In this document: piece by piece, positions 1 to 8,034 of the stretch
How positions within the stretch are numbered: the first letter of the stretch is position 1
Layout: each line of letters begins with the position of its first letter
NCBI RefSeq assembly: GCF_031457805.1
Contig: NZ_JAVDXI010000002.1
Span: forward strand, 372,001-436,000
DNA: 64,000 nucleotides
Reading direction: 5' to 3'
DNA from: Caulobacter sp031457805
GTDB lineage: Bacteria > Pseudomonadota > Alphaproteobacteria > Caulobacterales > Caulobacteraceae
Notes under the pieces: generated by a model
Told to the model about the DNA's origin: nothing
Database searches by the model: none
The model's input: only the letters and a program-made list of their open reading frames with translations
Translations under genes and position numbers: made by a program

Positions 1-2886
1 GGTGGCGTGCAGGTACTTGTCACGCCAGTTGTAGGCGATCCGCGCCGAGATCCCGTTCTTGTCGTAGATCAGGGTCGCGTTGGCCGTGTCCGACAGACCC
101 AGCAGAGCGAACTGATCTTGCGACGGGCTCGCGCCGTTGTCGAAGCTCACATCGCCGCGCACCATCGTGTAGGCCCCCGACACACCAAAGCCGGTGTCGC
201 CGAAGAAGTGCTGCGCCGCGATTTCGAAGCCGTGGATCTTGCCGGTCTTGTTGTTGATCGGCTTGGAGACCTGGAAGTTGAACAGCGGATCGGTGCTGTT
301 GGGCGAGATATCGACCGCCGCCAGGATCTGGTCCACGAAAGCCTGGTTCAGGTCGCCCGAGACGCCACGGTTGGCCTGGAACTGGGCCTGAGCCGCCGCC
401 GAAGAACCGGTGGTCTGCAGCAGCGCCGTCATCGTGAACAGGTTCACGTCGGTCTGGTCGGCGCCGATGGCCGTCAGGATCGCCTTGGCGGTGCCCGAAC
501 GGGTGCCCGCCGCGCCGGAGCTGACGTCACGCAGGCCGAACAGGTTCTGCGAAACGGTGCCGGTGCCCACGAAGTTGTTCACGCGCTTCTCGAAGAAGCC
601 GGCCGTGATGTAGCTGCTGGGCTTATAGTACCACTCGAGCGAGACGTCGAAGTTGTCCGAGATCAGCGGCTCGAGGTCCGGGTTGCCGCTGGTGCCCAGC
701 GGAATGGCGCCGTTGGCCACCGGACGGTTGGGCGTGCCCGCCGTCTGAGCGGCGAACAGGTTGCCGTAGTCCGGACGCGCGATCGTGCGGCTGAACGAGA
801 AGCGACCAACGAGGTTTTCACGCAGGTCGAGGCTGAAATCCAGGGCCGGCAGCAGGTTCGAGTACTTGCCCTCGCCGGCCAGCGGCGCGTAGGTGGCCGC
901 AGTGTCGAGACGGAAGTCGTTGTCCGCCGTCCAGACGATCGCGCTGGGCGTGCGCACCAGCGAGGTCGAGGTGACTTCGGTTTCCTCATAGCGGACGCCC
1001 GTCACCAGAGTGGCCGGCATGCCGCCAAGTTCCGACTTCCAGGTCACCTGGGCGTAACCGGCCAGGATGTCTTCGTCGACGCGGTTGTTGGCCTGACCGG
1101 TGATCCCCACCGCGTTGCCGCGGGCGACATACGCCTTGGACATCGCGTTGTAGAGGTCGATCGCGTCAGCGCGGAACGACACCAGACCAGCGCCGCTTTG
1201 CTTCAGGTCGAACTCGTTGAACTGGCAGGCCATGCAGAAGGCCTTGACCAGACCCGGCGCGTATTGCGCCACGTCGCGCGGGTTCGAGATACCCCAGCTG
1301 CCCAGGTCCTGCTGGGTCGAGCTGCCCGCCTGGACCATCTTCGACGTGCGGTAGTTGAAACCGAAGTCGAAGCGGCTGCCGTTGTCGTCGAGGTCATAGG
1401 TGACGTCGGCGCGGATTTCCTTGATCTCGTGCTGCTGGCTGTTCGTCCAGGTGCGGGCCACCTGGCTGCCCAGGTCACCGGCGTCCAGAGCGTTGTTGCC
1501 GTTGCCACGCGGAGCGGCGTCGTTGATCGTGATCGACTGGACCGGAACCTTGCCGCTGTAGTCGACCGAGTGCGACGAGACGATCGGCGCGCCGATCGAG
1601 ACCGTCGTCGAGCTGGTGCCGTTCGACGAGTGCGGACCGGAGTCGGCCTTCGACATATGACCGTCCAGCTTGACGCGCAGGCGGTCGGACAGATCCCATT
1701 CGGCGCTCAGACCATAGGACTCAAGGGTGTCTTCGTTGCTGCGGTACTGCTGCTCGAAGCCCATGTCCTTGGTGCCGCTGAGCTGCTCTTGCAGCAGCAC
1801 GGCGGTCGCAACGACGGGATTGTTGTCGAACGTGACCTTGTCGAACGGACGGTTGAACCAGTTGGTGCTGTCGTTGCGGCGTTCGAACGACTTGTTCACG
1901 GCGTACAGGGCGTCGGCCGTGATCGTCAGGTTCTCGGTCGGGCGGTACTGCGCCGTCAGCTGACCGTTGATCCGCTCACGCTCGCCTTGCGAGAAGTGGT
2001 AGCGGCTGTCGTTCGGGATGGCGACCAGGGTCGAACCGCTGGACGGCGCGCCGGTGATCTGGGTGGCCCCGCCGTTGCGGACGAAGCCGTTGGCCGGATT
2101 GATGAAATCCGCATAGGTCCGGATGTTCCAGTCGTTCGACGTCACGCTACGGCTGGTGAAGTCACGCTTCTGGTAGGCGCCGAACAGGGCGATACCGAAG
2201 GTGTCGCTGTCATCCGCCCAGTTCAGCAGGCCCGAGACTTCCGGCGTGATCTTGCTGCCGCCCTCGTCGACCTTCTGGTCCATGCTCTGGTCGTAGACGG
2301 CCTTGACGCCGATGCTGCCCGTCAGGCCCGGCTTGCCTTCCAGCGGGCGGCGGGTCTTGACGTTGATGGCCGCGCCGATGCCGCCCGACGGAACCGCCGC
2401 GCGGCCCGTCTTGTAGACTTCCAGCGTGGTGACGCCTTCCGAGGCGAGGTTCGAGAAGTCGAACGAACGGCTGGTGCCGCCGGCGGTGTCCGACGACTGG
2501 TCGCCACCGACCGTGGCGACGTTGGCCGTCGGCATGGTGCGGCCGTTCAGGGTGACGAGGTTGAAGCCGCCGCCGAAGCCGCGAACCGTGACCTGCGAGC
2601 CTTCGCCGTTGGTCCGGTCGATCGACACGCCCGTGATCCGCTGCAGGGATTCCGCGAGGTTGGTGTCCGGGAACTTGCCCATGTCTTCGGCGGAGATGGC
2701 GTCGACGACGCCCGAATTGGTCCGCTTGATCTCGATCGACCGCTCGAGCGAAGCGCGGATGCCCGTGACGATCACTTCATCAACGGTGGTGTTTTGAGCC
2801 TGCTGGGCCAGCACCGGGCTGGCGAACATGGCCGCTGTAATAGCGACGCACGAGGCAGACGCATGCAAGCGACGAAGCCGCTTCAT
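1..2886 (-). CDS. TonB-dependent receptor, Xanthomonas/Caulobacter type (partial, C-terminus outside window)
   Basis: Outer-membrane receptor that would import a bulky nutrient using TonB energy. The protein opens with a signal peptide (MKRLRRLHASASC, ending SPVLAQQ), then the plug-domain signature VDEVIVTGIRASLERS, an EDMGKFPDTNLAESLQRITGVSIDR stretch split over residues about 45-70, and VTVRGFGGGFNLVTLNGR. This wording is typical of the long receptors abundant in Caulobacter and Xanthomonas. Beta-barrel strands follow to the window edge, so the last barrel strands and stop are missing. I chose the ATG at 2886 because a GGGGGA ribosome site lies 6 nt before it; an in-frame ATG at 2892 abuts that site and is less likely. 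Two LacI-type palindromes lie upstream, so a sugar ligand is possible but unproven. Confident on family, not on substrate. Confidence 0.93.
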   Translation of the reverse strand, partial: MKRLRRLHASASCVAITAAMFASPVLAQQAQNTTVDEVIVTGIRASLERSIEIKRTNSGVVDAISAEDMGKFPDTNLAESLQRITGVSIDRTNGEGSQVTVRGFGGGFNLVTLNGRTMPTANVATVGGDQSSDTAGGTSRSFDFSNLASEGVTTLEVYKTGRAAVPSGGIGAAINVKTRRPLEGKPGLTGSIGVKAVYDQSMDQKVDEGGSKITPEVSGLLNWADDSDTFGIALFGAYQKRDFTSRSVTSNDWNIRTYADFINPANGFVRNGGATQITGAPSSGSTLVAIPNDSRYHFSQGERERINGQLTAQYRPTENLTITADALYAVNKSFERRNDSTNWFNRPFDKVTFDNNPVVATAVLLQEQLSGTKDMGFEQQYRSNEDTLESYGLSAEWDLSDRLRVKLDGHMSKADSGPHSSNGTSSTTVSIGAPIVSSHSVDYSGKVPVQSITINDAAPRGNGNNALDAGDLGSQVARTWTNSQQHEIKEIRADVTYDLDDNGSRFDFGFNYRTSKMVQAGSSTQQDLGSWGISNPRDVAQYAPGLVKAFCMACQFNEFDLKQSGAGLVSFRADAIDLYNAMSKAYVARGNAVGITGQANNRVDEDILAGYAQVTWKSELGGMPATLVTGVRYEETEVTSTSLVRTPSAIVWTADNDFRLDTAATYAPLAGEGKYSNLLPALDFSLDLRENLVGRFSFSRTIARPDYGNLFAAQTAGTPNRPVANGAIPLGTSGNPDLEPLISDNFDVSLEWYYKPSSYITAGFFEKRVNNFVGTGTVSQNLFGLRDVSSGAAGTRSGTAKAILTAIGADQTDVNLFTMTALLQTTGSSAAAQAQFQANRGVSGDLNQAFVDQILAAVDISPNSTDPLFNFQVSKPINNKTGKIHGFEIAAQHFFGDTGFGVSGAYTMVRGDVSFDNGASPSQDQFALLGLSDTANATLIYDKNGISARIAYNWRDKYLHAT

Positions 2887-3366
2887 AGCCATTCCCCCTA
2901 ATTAAGCCCTCTCTGGGGCGCTGTTTTTGTTGCGAGCCGGAAGCATTTCCGGAGCGCTCTTCCCGTTTCGCCACCCGAGTCCAGACTCGAAGCAGAGAAC
3001 ACTAGTTAGCGGTAACATTGGTCTCGGATAGCTGCAATGGCCAATTGACAGCGCTAGCAATCTTTTTTCAAGCGACTTTTTGAGCATATTTTTATGATAA
3101 ATGAGGCAACCTGCCGGCGAACTCGACGAACGTTTCGCGGCTTGGCTGGCGACGAAGAACGTCGCTATTGCGACATATTTCTCATCCGTAACCGATTACA
3201 TGACGGCTTCGCGACTGCTCAGGGCGTTACGCAGCAGGACCCCGCCCCTGGCGTGGGCGGCGGTGTCGAGTGCGAAAGGGCACGGAGAGGTCGCACCTCG
3301 CCCCCCGCGCTCAAACACAATTCTGCGAAGCCGAGGCCTCCGGCGAACTAGACCGAACGGAACGGC
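2887..3366. other. gene-free interval between receptor and ABC-F gene
   Basis: This 480-bp stretch holds the leader and likely promoter of the leftward receptor gene, with two operator-like palindromes at 3005-3016 and 3046-3059 inside a locally AT-richer segment (about 2990-3110). Between 3110 and 3366 I see only short open frames with no domain-like composition or ribosome sites, and no clear hairpin terminator for the ABC-F gene, which ends at 3367. Confidence 0.6.
3005..3059. promoter_or_regulatory. two LacI-type operator-like palindromes before the TonB receptor
   Basis: GTTAGCGGTAAC at 3005-3016 and TGACAGCGCTAGCA at 3046-3059 are imperfect inverted repeats with a central CG, the usual shape of LacI/GalR-family operators. 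The second shares TGACAGCGCT with a site before the GH3 gene at 44186. They lie 119-174 bp before the chosen receptor start. Binding by a LacI-family repressor is inference; no such regulator is encoded in this window. Confidence 0.4.
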
Positions 3367-4995
3367 CTAACCGCCCGGGTGCAGCCCAGGCGCTTCCTGC
3401 CCCGTCCGCGCGACATACTCAGTGTAGCCGCCGCCATACTGATGGATCCCCTCAGGCGTCAGCTCCAGCACCCGGTTCGACAGAGCGGCCAGGAAGTGGC
3501 GGTCGTGCGAGACGAACAGCATGGTCCCCTCGAAGTCGGCCAAGGACGCCACCAGCATCTCCTTGGTCACCATGTCGAGGTGGTTGGTCGGTTCGTCGAG
3601 CACGAGCAGGTTCGGCGGATCGAACAGCATCTTGGCCATGACCAGACGCGCCTTCTCGCCGCCCGACAGCACGCGGCAGGGCTTTTCGACGTCGTCGCCC
3701 GAGAAGCCGAAACAGCCGGCCAGGGTCCGCAGAGCCCCCTGCCCCGCCTGCGGGAAAGAGCGTTCCAGCGACTCGAAGATGGTTTCTTCGCCGTCCAGAA
3801 GATCCATGGAGTGCTGGGCGAAGTAGCCCATCTTGACGCTAGCCCCGATGTTGACGACGCCCTGGTCGGGCTTCGTGTCGCCGGCCACCAGCTTCAGCAG
3901 GGTCGACTTGCCCGCGCCGTTGGCGCCCAGCACGGCCCAGCGCTCCTTGCGACGGACCAGGAAGTCGAGATCCTGATAGATCGGCCGCTCGCCATAGCCC
4001 TTGTGGACGCCGCGCAGGCTGATCACGTCCTCGCCCGAGCGCGGCGGGGTCTGGAACTCGAACTGCACGGTCTGGCGACGACGCGGGGCCTCGACCCGCT
4101 CGATCTTGTCGAGCTTCTTGACCCGGCTCTGCACCTGGGCGGCGTGCGAGGCGCGCGCCTTGAACTTCTCGATGAACTTGATCTCCTTGGCCAGCATGGC
4201 CTGCTGGCGCTCGTACTGCGCCTGGCGCTGGGCCTCGCTCAGCGCCCGCTGCTGGTCGTAGAAATCAAGGTCGCCCGAGTAGGTGATCAGCTGGCCAGCG
4301 TCGATCTCGATCACCTTGCCGATGATGCGGTTCATGAACGCGCGGTCGTGCGAGGTCATCAGCAGCGCGCCGTCATAGGTCTTGAGGAACGACTCCAGCC
4401 AGATCAGGCTTTCCAGATCCAGGTGGTTGGACGGTTCGTCCAGCAGCATGCCGTCGGGCCGCATCAAGAGGATGCGGGCGAGAGCCACGCGCATCTTCCA
4501 GCCGCCGGACAACAGGCCGACGTCGGCGTCCATGCGCTCCTGGCTGAAGCTGAGGCCGGCCAGCACCTCGCGGGCGCGGGCCTCCAGCGCATAGCCGTCC
4601 AGTTCCTGGAACCGCTCCAGCACCTCTCCATAGCGCTCCATGACGGTGTCCAGCTGGTCGACCTGGTCCGGATCGACCATGGCCGCCTCCAGCGTGGCCA
4701 TCTCGGCGGCGAGCGCGCTGACGGGGCCGACGCCGTCCATGACGGCGGCGACCGCGCTCTGACCAGACATCTCGCCGACGTCCTGGCTGAAATAGCCGAT
4801 CCGCATCCCGGCATCGATCGAGACGATGCCGTCGTCGGGCTGCTCCTGGCCGGTGATCATGCGGAACAGGGTGGTCTTGCCCGCGCCGTTGGGGCCGACC
4901 AGGCCGACCTTCTCGCCCTTCTGAACGCCCATCGAAGCTTCGATGAACAGGATCTGGTGGCCGTTTTGCTTGGAGATGTTGTCGAGGCGGATCAT
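3367..4995 (-). CDS. ABC-F family ATPase (energy-dependent translational factor type)
   Basis: A 542-residue soluble protein with two ABC cassettes and no membrane segments, the layout of ABC-F proteins that act at the ribosome. Cassette 1 has Walker A GPNGAGKTT near residue 35, signature LSGGWKMR and Walker B MLLDEPSNHLD; cassette 2 has GANGAGKST near 348, LSGGEKAR and LLVLDEPTNHLD. Between them lies the charged linker rich in R, K, E and Q (about residues 225-300) that reaches into the ribosome in this family. Both Walker B motifs end in the catalytic glutamate, so both sites look active. The gene stands alone: 140 bp and a strong hairpin separate it from the receptor gene upstream. Which subfamily (Uup, YbiT, YheS-like) cannot be fixed by eye. 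Confidence 0.95.
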   Translation of the reverse strand: MIRLDNISKQNGHQILFIEASMGVQKGEKVGLVGPNGAGKTTLFRMITGQEQPDDGIVSIDAGMRIGYFSQDVGEMSGQSAVAAVMDGVGPVSALAAEMATLEAAMVDPDQVDQLDTVMERYGEVLERFQELDGYALEARAREVLAGLSFSQERMDADVGLLSGGWKMRVALARILLMRPDGMLLDEPSNHLDLESLIWLESFLKTYDGALLMTSHDRAFMNRIIGKVIEIDAGQLITYSGDLDFYDQQRALSEAQRQAQYERQQAMLAKEIKFIEKFKARASHAAQVQSRVKKLDKIERVEAPRRRQTVQFEFQTPPRSGEDVISLRGVHKGYGERPIYQDLDFLVRRKERWAVLGANGAGKSTLLKLVAGDTKPDQGVVNIGASVKMGYFAQHSMDLLDGEETIFESLERSFPQAGQGALRTLAGCFGFSGDDVEKPCRVLSGGEKARLVMAKMLFDPPNLLVLDEPTNHLDMVTKEMLVASLADFEGTMLFVSHDRHFLAALSNRVLELTPEGIHQYGGGYTEYVARTGQEAPGLHPGG

Positions 4996-5087
4996 GGGCG
5001 CCCTGCTAACGCGCGCCAGCGCCGAACGCCAGGGAAACCGGCACGAAATCCGGGATCGCCGGGCCGCGCCGCAGCGTCGGCGGCACT

Positions 5088-5125
5088 GCTCCCGCCCGCC
5101 CTGTGGACCACGGGCGGGCGGGAGC
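5088..5125 (-). terminator. 14-bp perfect GC-rich hairpin after the TonB receptor
   Basis: GCTCCCGCCCGCCC (5088-5101) pairs perfectly with 5112-5125 around a 10-nt loop. It starts 11 bp past the stop of the receptor gene at 5136 and so probably ends its leftward transcript. There is no T-run after the stem, so termination may need Rho or the stem may protect the 3' end. Confidence 0.65.
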
Positions 5126-5135
5126 GTCGCAAGGT

Positions 5136-7826
5136 CTAGAAGTTGAAGCGCACGCCGGCGACGTAGCGCGGGCCGAACTTCTCGTACTCGATCGGGTAGC
5201 GGCTCTGGTCGCCGTAGCGACGGGCGCCGGCGTTGGTCAGGTTGCTGGCGTCGAAGAACACTTCGATGTTGCTGTTGACCTGGTAGCGGGCCGAGAAGTC
5301 CAGCTCCTCGTCGCTATCCCAGAAGATGTCGCCGTTGTCCGAGGGAACCACAGCGCCGTTGACGACGCGGTAGGAGCCCACCGACTGCCCCCACGGCGTG
5401 CGGTACTGGTAGGCCAGACGCATGGTCAGGCCGTACTTTTCGTAGATGGCCTGGACGTTGTAGACGGCGTCCGAGGCGCCTAGCACCGAGATGGTGCGGG
5501 CCGGCACGCCGCCGACCGACGGCAGGGTCACTTCCGACGAGGTCCAGGCGCCCGACAGACGGGTCCCGAAGCCGCCCAGCCAGGCCGGCAGGTCGCGCGA
5601 CTGGACGAACGTTTCCGCCGTGCCCGAGAAGAAGACTTCAAAGCCCTTGATGTGACCTTCGCCGGCGTTGCCAATGCCCGTGTAGGCATAGCCCGAACGG
5701 TCGACGCCGCCGCTGTTCAGGGTGGTTTCGCCAAACACGCGCGAGGTCTGCACCAGGACGTCCTTCAGGTCCTTGTAGAACACGCCCGCCGAGAGGAACG
5801 TCTCGCGACCGGCGTACCATTCCAGGTAGGTGTCCAGACCGACCTGGCGCTCGGGCTTGGCGTAGGGGTTGCCGCCCGAAACCGTCTGGTTGGAGTCGCT
5901 GAAGGTGTAGTTCGGGCGCAGATCGTCGAAGTCGGCGCGCGAGGCCGAGGTCGTCAGGCCGACACGCAGCTTCAGGTCTTCGCGCAGGTTCCAGTTCAGG
6001 TGCGCGCTCGGATAATACAGCGTGTCGTCGCTCGACACCTTGATCAGGCTTGAACCGACAAAGGCTTGGCCTTCGTTTTCGATGTGCTCGACGCGCGCGC
6101 CGTAGACGAGGCTACCCCAATCGAAACGCGTGGTGGCCATCGCATAGCCGGCGGTGATCGTCTCGCCCACGCGCCAGTAGTTAGCCCGGGTGTCGTTCTT
6201 GCTCGCCTGACCCGACTTCACCAACTGGTCGACGAACTGCGTCGTCCCCTCCTTGTTGGTGTAGCGGAAGCTGTAGTTCAGGTTCTGGCTGCCCAGATAG
6301 TCGATGTTGGTGGCGTATTGCCCCCAGGTCGGCACGCCCGAGCCCGAATAGGCGCGGGTGAAGCTGCTTTCACGCGACTTCTTGGTGCGCGAGGTCCACA
6401 GACCGCCGAACTCGAACTTGGTCTCGCGACCGAACAGTTCGCTCTCGTAGTCGAAGTCCGCCTTGGCCGTGTAGGCGCCGGTGAAGTCGCCGCCCTTGAG
6501 CATGCCGGCGCTGGTCAGCGGAAACTGGAAGTCCTCGATATTGGTGACCTGAGCGCCCTTGGTGCGCGCCGTCGTCGTGCCGCCCGTCTGGAACAGGCGC
6601 ACGGTGTTCACGTCGCCGTTGCGGAAGTCGTACTCGACGGTCGGACGTAGCGAGAAGGTCGACGGGCTCTGGAAGGCCATCGTCACCGGGGTGTCACGGC
6701 CGTCCTGAGTGTAGGTGTAGTTCAGGCGCCAAGACGCACCCAGCTTGCCCCACTTGTGCTCGCCGCCCACCGTGTTTGTGGACATGCCTTCCTTGGTGTT
6801 GCGGTAGTCGATGCGGGCGTTGATGCGCGCGCCGTAGACCGTGCCGGAGGTTGGGTCATTGCCGTTGATATAGGCGGCGCTGGTGTAGCCGTTACCGGCC
6901 GCGTCCGTGCCCTGATCCAGGCGGAAAATGAAGTTATCGCGCAGCTCGTCGTCATTGTAATAGGTGTTGATCGTGCTGACGAAGATCGAGTTGTTGTCGT
7001 CGAACTTGTAGTCGGCGCGGACCGAGGCCGACATGTTGCGACGGGTCAGGCGGTAGTGCTTGTTCTCATGCTCGCGCGCGAAGTGCTTGTTCGGATCGAC
7101 CGTGTTCGACAGATAGGGATCCGTTTCCCAGTTGTCGGTCGCCATTTCGCGCGAATAGTACGAGGCTTGGGCCACGATCCCCAGCTTGTCGCCGAACACG
7201 TTCGAATAGACGAGATTGCTGTCCAGCTCGTCGCCGCCGCCCAGCTTCACGCGGCCAACGCCCAGCTTGCCGGTGATCTTCTGGCCCTTGTAGTCAAAGG
7301 CGCGACGGGTGCGGATGTCGACATTGCCCGCGACCGTGTCGCCCGGCATCGACGGGACGATGGCCTTCTCGACCGTGATCAGGCTGGCGATCGCCGAGGG
7401 GATGTTGTCGAAGCGGGACGCGCGGCCTTCGGGGCTGACGACGCTCAGGCCGTCGAACGACAGCGTGGTCCAGTAGACCGGCGCGCCGCGCAGGTTCACG
7501 TAACGGGCCTGCCCCTGGTCGCGCTCGATCGCCACGCCCGGCAGACGGCCCACCGCGAAGGCGATGTTCTGGTCCGGCAGGTCGCCGATGGCGTCGGCCG
7601 ACAGGACGCTGATCAGGGAGTCCGAAGCCTTCTGGATCTGCATCGCCGCAGCCTGGCTCTCGGCCAGCGGGCGACGGGCGGTGACGACCACGTTGCTGAC
7701 GGCGTTCGCTTCTTCGGTCGCGCCGGTCGTGTTGTCCGCCGCCTGAGCGACGCCCGAGATCGCAACGACCGAGATCGCCAGAAGACTAGCGCGACGCATA
7801 AGCGCCACTTTCGAGCGGTTGAACAT
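5136..7826 (-). CDS. TonB-dependent receptor next to phytase
   Basis: An 896-residue outer-membrane receptor. A signal peptide (RRASLLAISVVAISGVAQA, cleavage near residue 29) is followed by a TonB-box-like VSNVVVTARRPLAESQ and the plug motifs DAIGDLPDQNIAFAVGRLPGVAIERDQ and RYVNLRGAP (residues about 75-115), then a long barrel that ends in FGPRYVAGVRFNF with the terminal aromatic usual for outer-membrane proteins. A GGGGG ribosome site precedes the ATG. The gene is divergent from a secreted phytase at 8035; such receptor-phytase pairs suggest uptake of inositol phosphate products or the phosphate ester itself. That link is inferred from neighbourhood only. Its 3' end carries a strong hairpin at 5088-5125. 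Confidence 0.93.
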   Translation of the reverse strand: MFNRSKVALMRRASLLAISVVAISGVAQAADNTTGATEEANAVSNVVVTARRPLAESQAAAMQIQKASDSLISVLSADAIGDLPDQNIAFAVGRLPGVAIERDQGQARYVNLRGAPVYWTTLSFDGLSVVSPEGRASRFDNIPSAIASLITVEKAIVPSMPGDTVAGNVDIRTRRAFDYKGQKITGKLGVGRVKLGGGDELDSNLVYSNVFGDKLGIVAQASYYSREMATDNWETDPYLSNTVDPNKHFAREHENKHYRLTRRNMSASVRADYKFDDNNSIFVSTINTYYNDDELRDNFIFRLDQGTDAAGNGYTSAAYINGNDPTSGTVYGARINARIDYRNTKEGMSTNTVGGEHKWGKLGASWRLNYTYTQDGRDTPVTMAFQSPSTFSLRPTVEYDFRNGDVNTVRLFQTGGTTTARTKGAQVTNIEDFQFPLTSAGMLKGGDFTGAYTAKADFDYESELFGRETKFEFGGLWTSRTKKSRESSFTRAYSGSGVPTWGQYATNIDYLGSQNLNYSFRYTNKEGTTQFVDQLVKSGQASKNDTRANYWRVGETITAGYAMATTRFDWGSLVYGARVEHIENEGQAFVGSSLIKVSSDDTLYYPSAHLNWNLREDLKLRVGLTTSASRADFDDLRPNYTFSDSNQTVSGGNPYAKPERQVGLDTYLEWYAGRETFLSAGVFYKDLKDVLVQTSRVFGETTLNSGGVDRSGYAYTGIGNAGEGHIKGFEVFFSGTAETFVQSRDLPAWLGGFGTRLSGAWTSSEVTLPSVGGVPARTISVLGASDAVYNVQAIYEKYGLTMRLAYQYRTPWGQSVGSYRVVNGAVVPSDNGDIFWDSDEELDFSARYQVNSNIEVFFDASNLTNAGARRYGDQSRYPIEYEKFGPRYVAGVRFNF

Positions 7827-8034
7827 GGGTACCCCCGTTTGGCGTCATGGCGACGCTCCTTGAGGGGGCGTGTTAGCGGCGGGGGATCACGGTGAGACGA
7901 CAGTCACGTGACGGAGCGACCGCACTTTAATGGCAGTTTGAATACAGCGGGCTGTTACAGAAACGACATGCACTGCGTCTAAAGCCGCGAGACCTGTCAT
8001 TCGTCCCTACGGGACGGCGCGCGGCGAGGACGTG
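7827..8034. promoter_or_regulatory. divergent control region between receptor and phytase
   Basis: About 200 bp serve both divergent genes. A perfect 10-bp palindrome GTCACGTGAC lies at 7903-7912. At 7952-7969 CTGTTAC-N4-ACGACAT loosely resembles a PhoB box (two CTGTCAT-like 7-mers 4 bp apart), with 9 of 14 heptamer positions matching. A phosphate-starvation response would suit a phytase, but the match is weak and I treat it as a hint only. Confidence 0.3.

Noticed and set aside
7..2901. 964-codon open frame on the plus strand
   Set aside because: It is the mirror of the TonB receptor on the minus strand, whose translation has signal peptide, plug and barrel motifs; the plus frame is Arg/Val/Gly-rich with no domain text.
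7952..7969. PhoB box as a firm call
   Set aside because: Only 9 of 14 heptamer positions match; kept as a hint inside the control-region entry.
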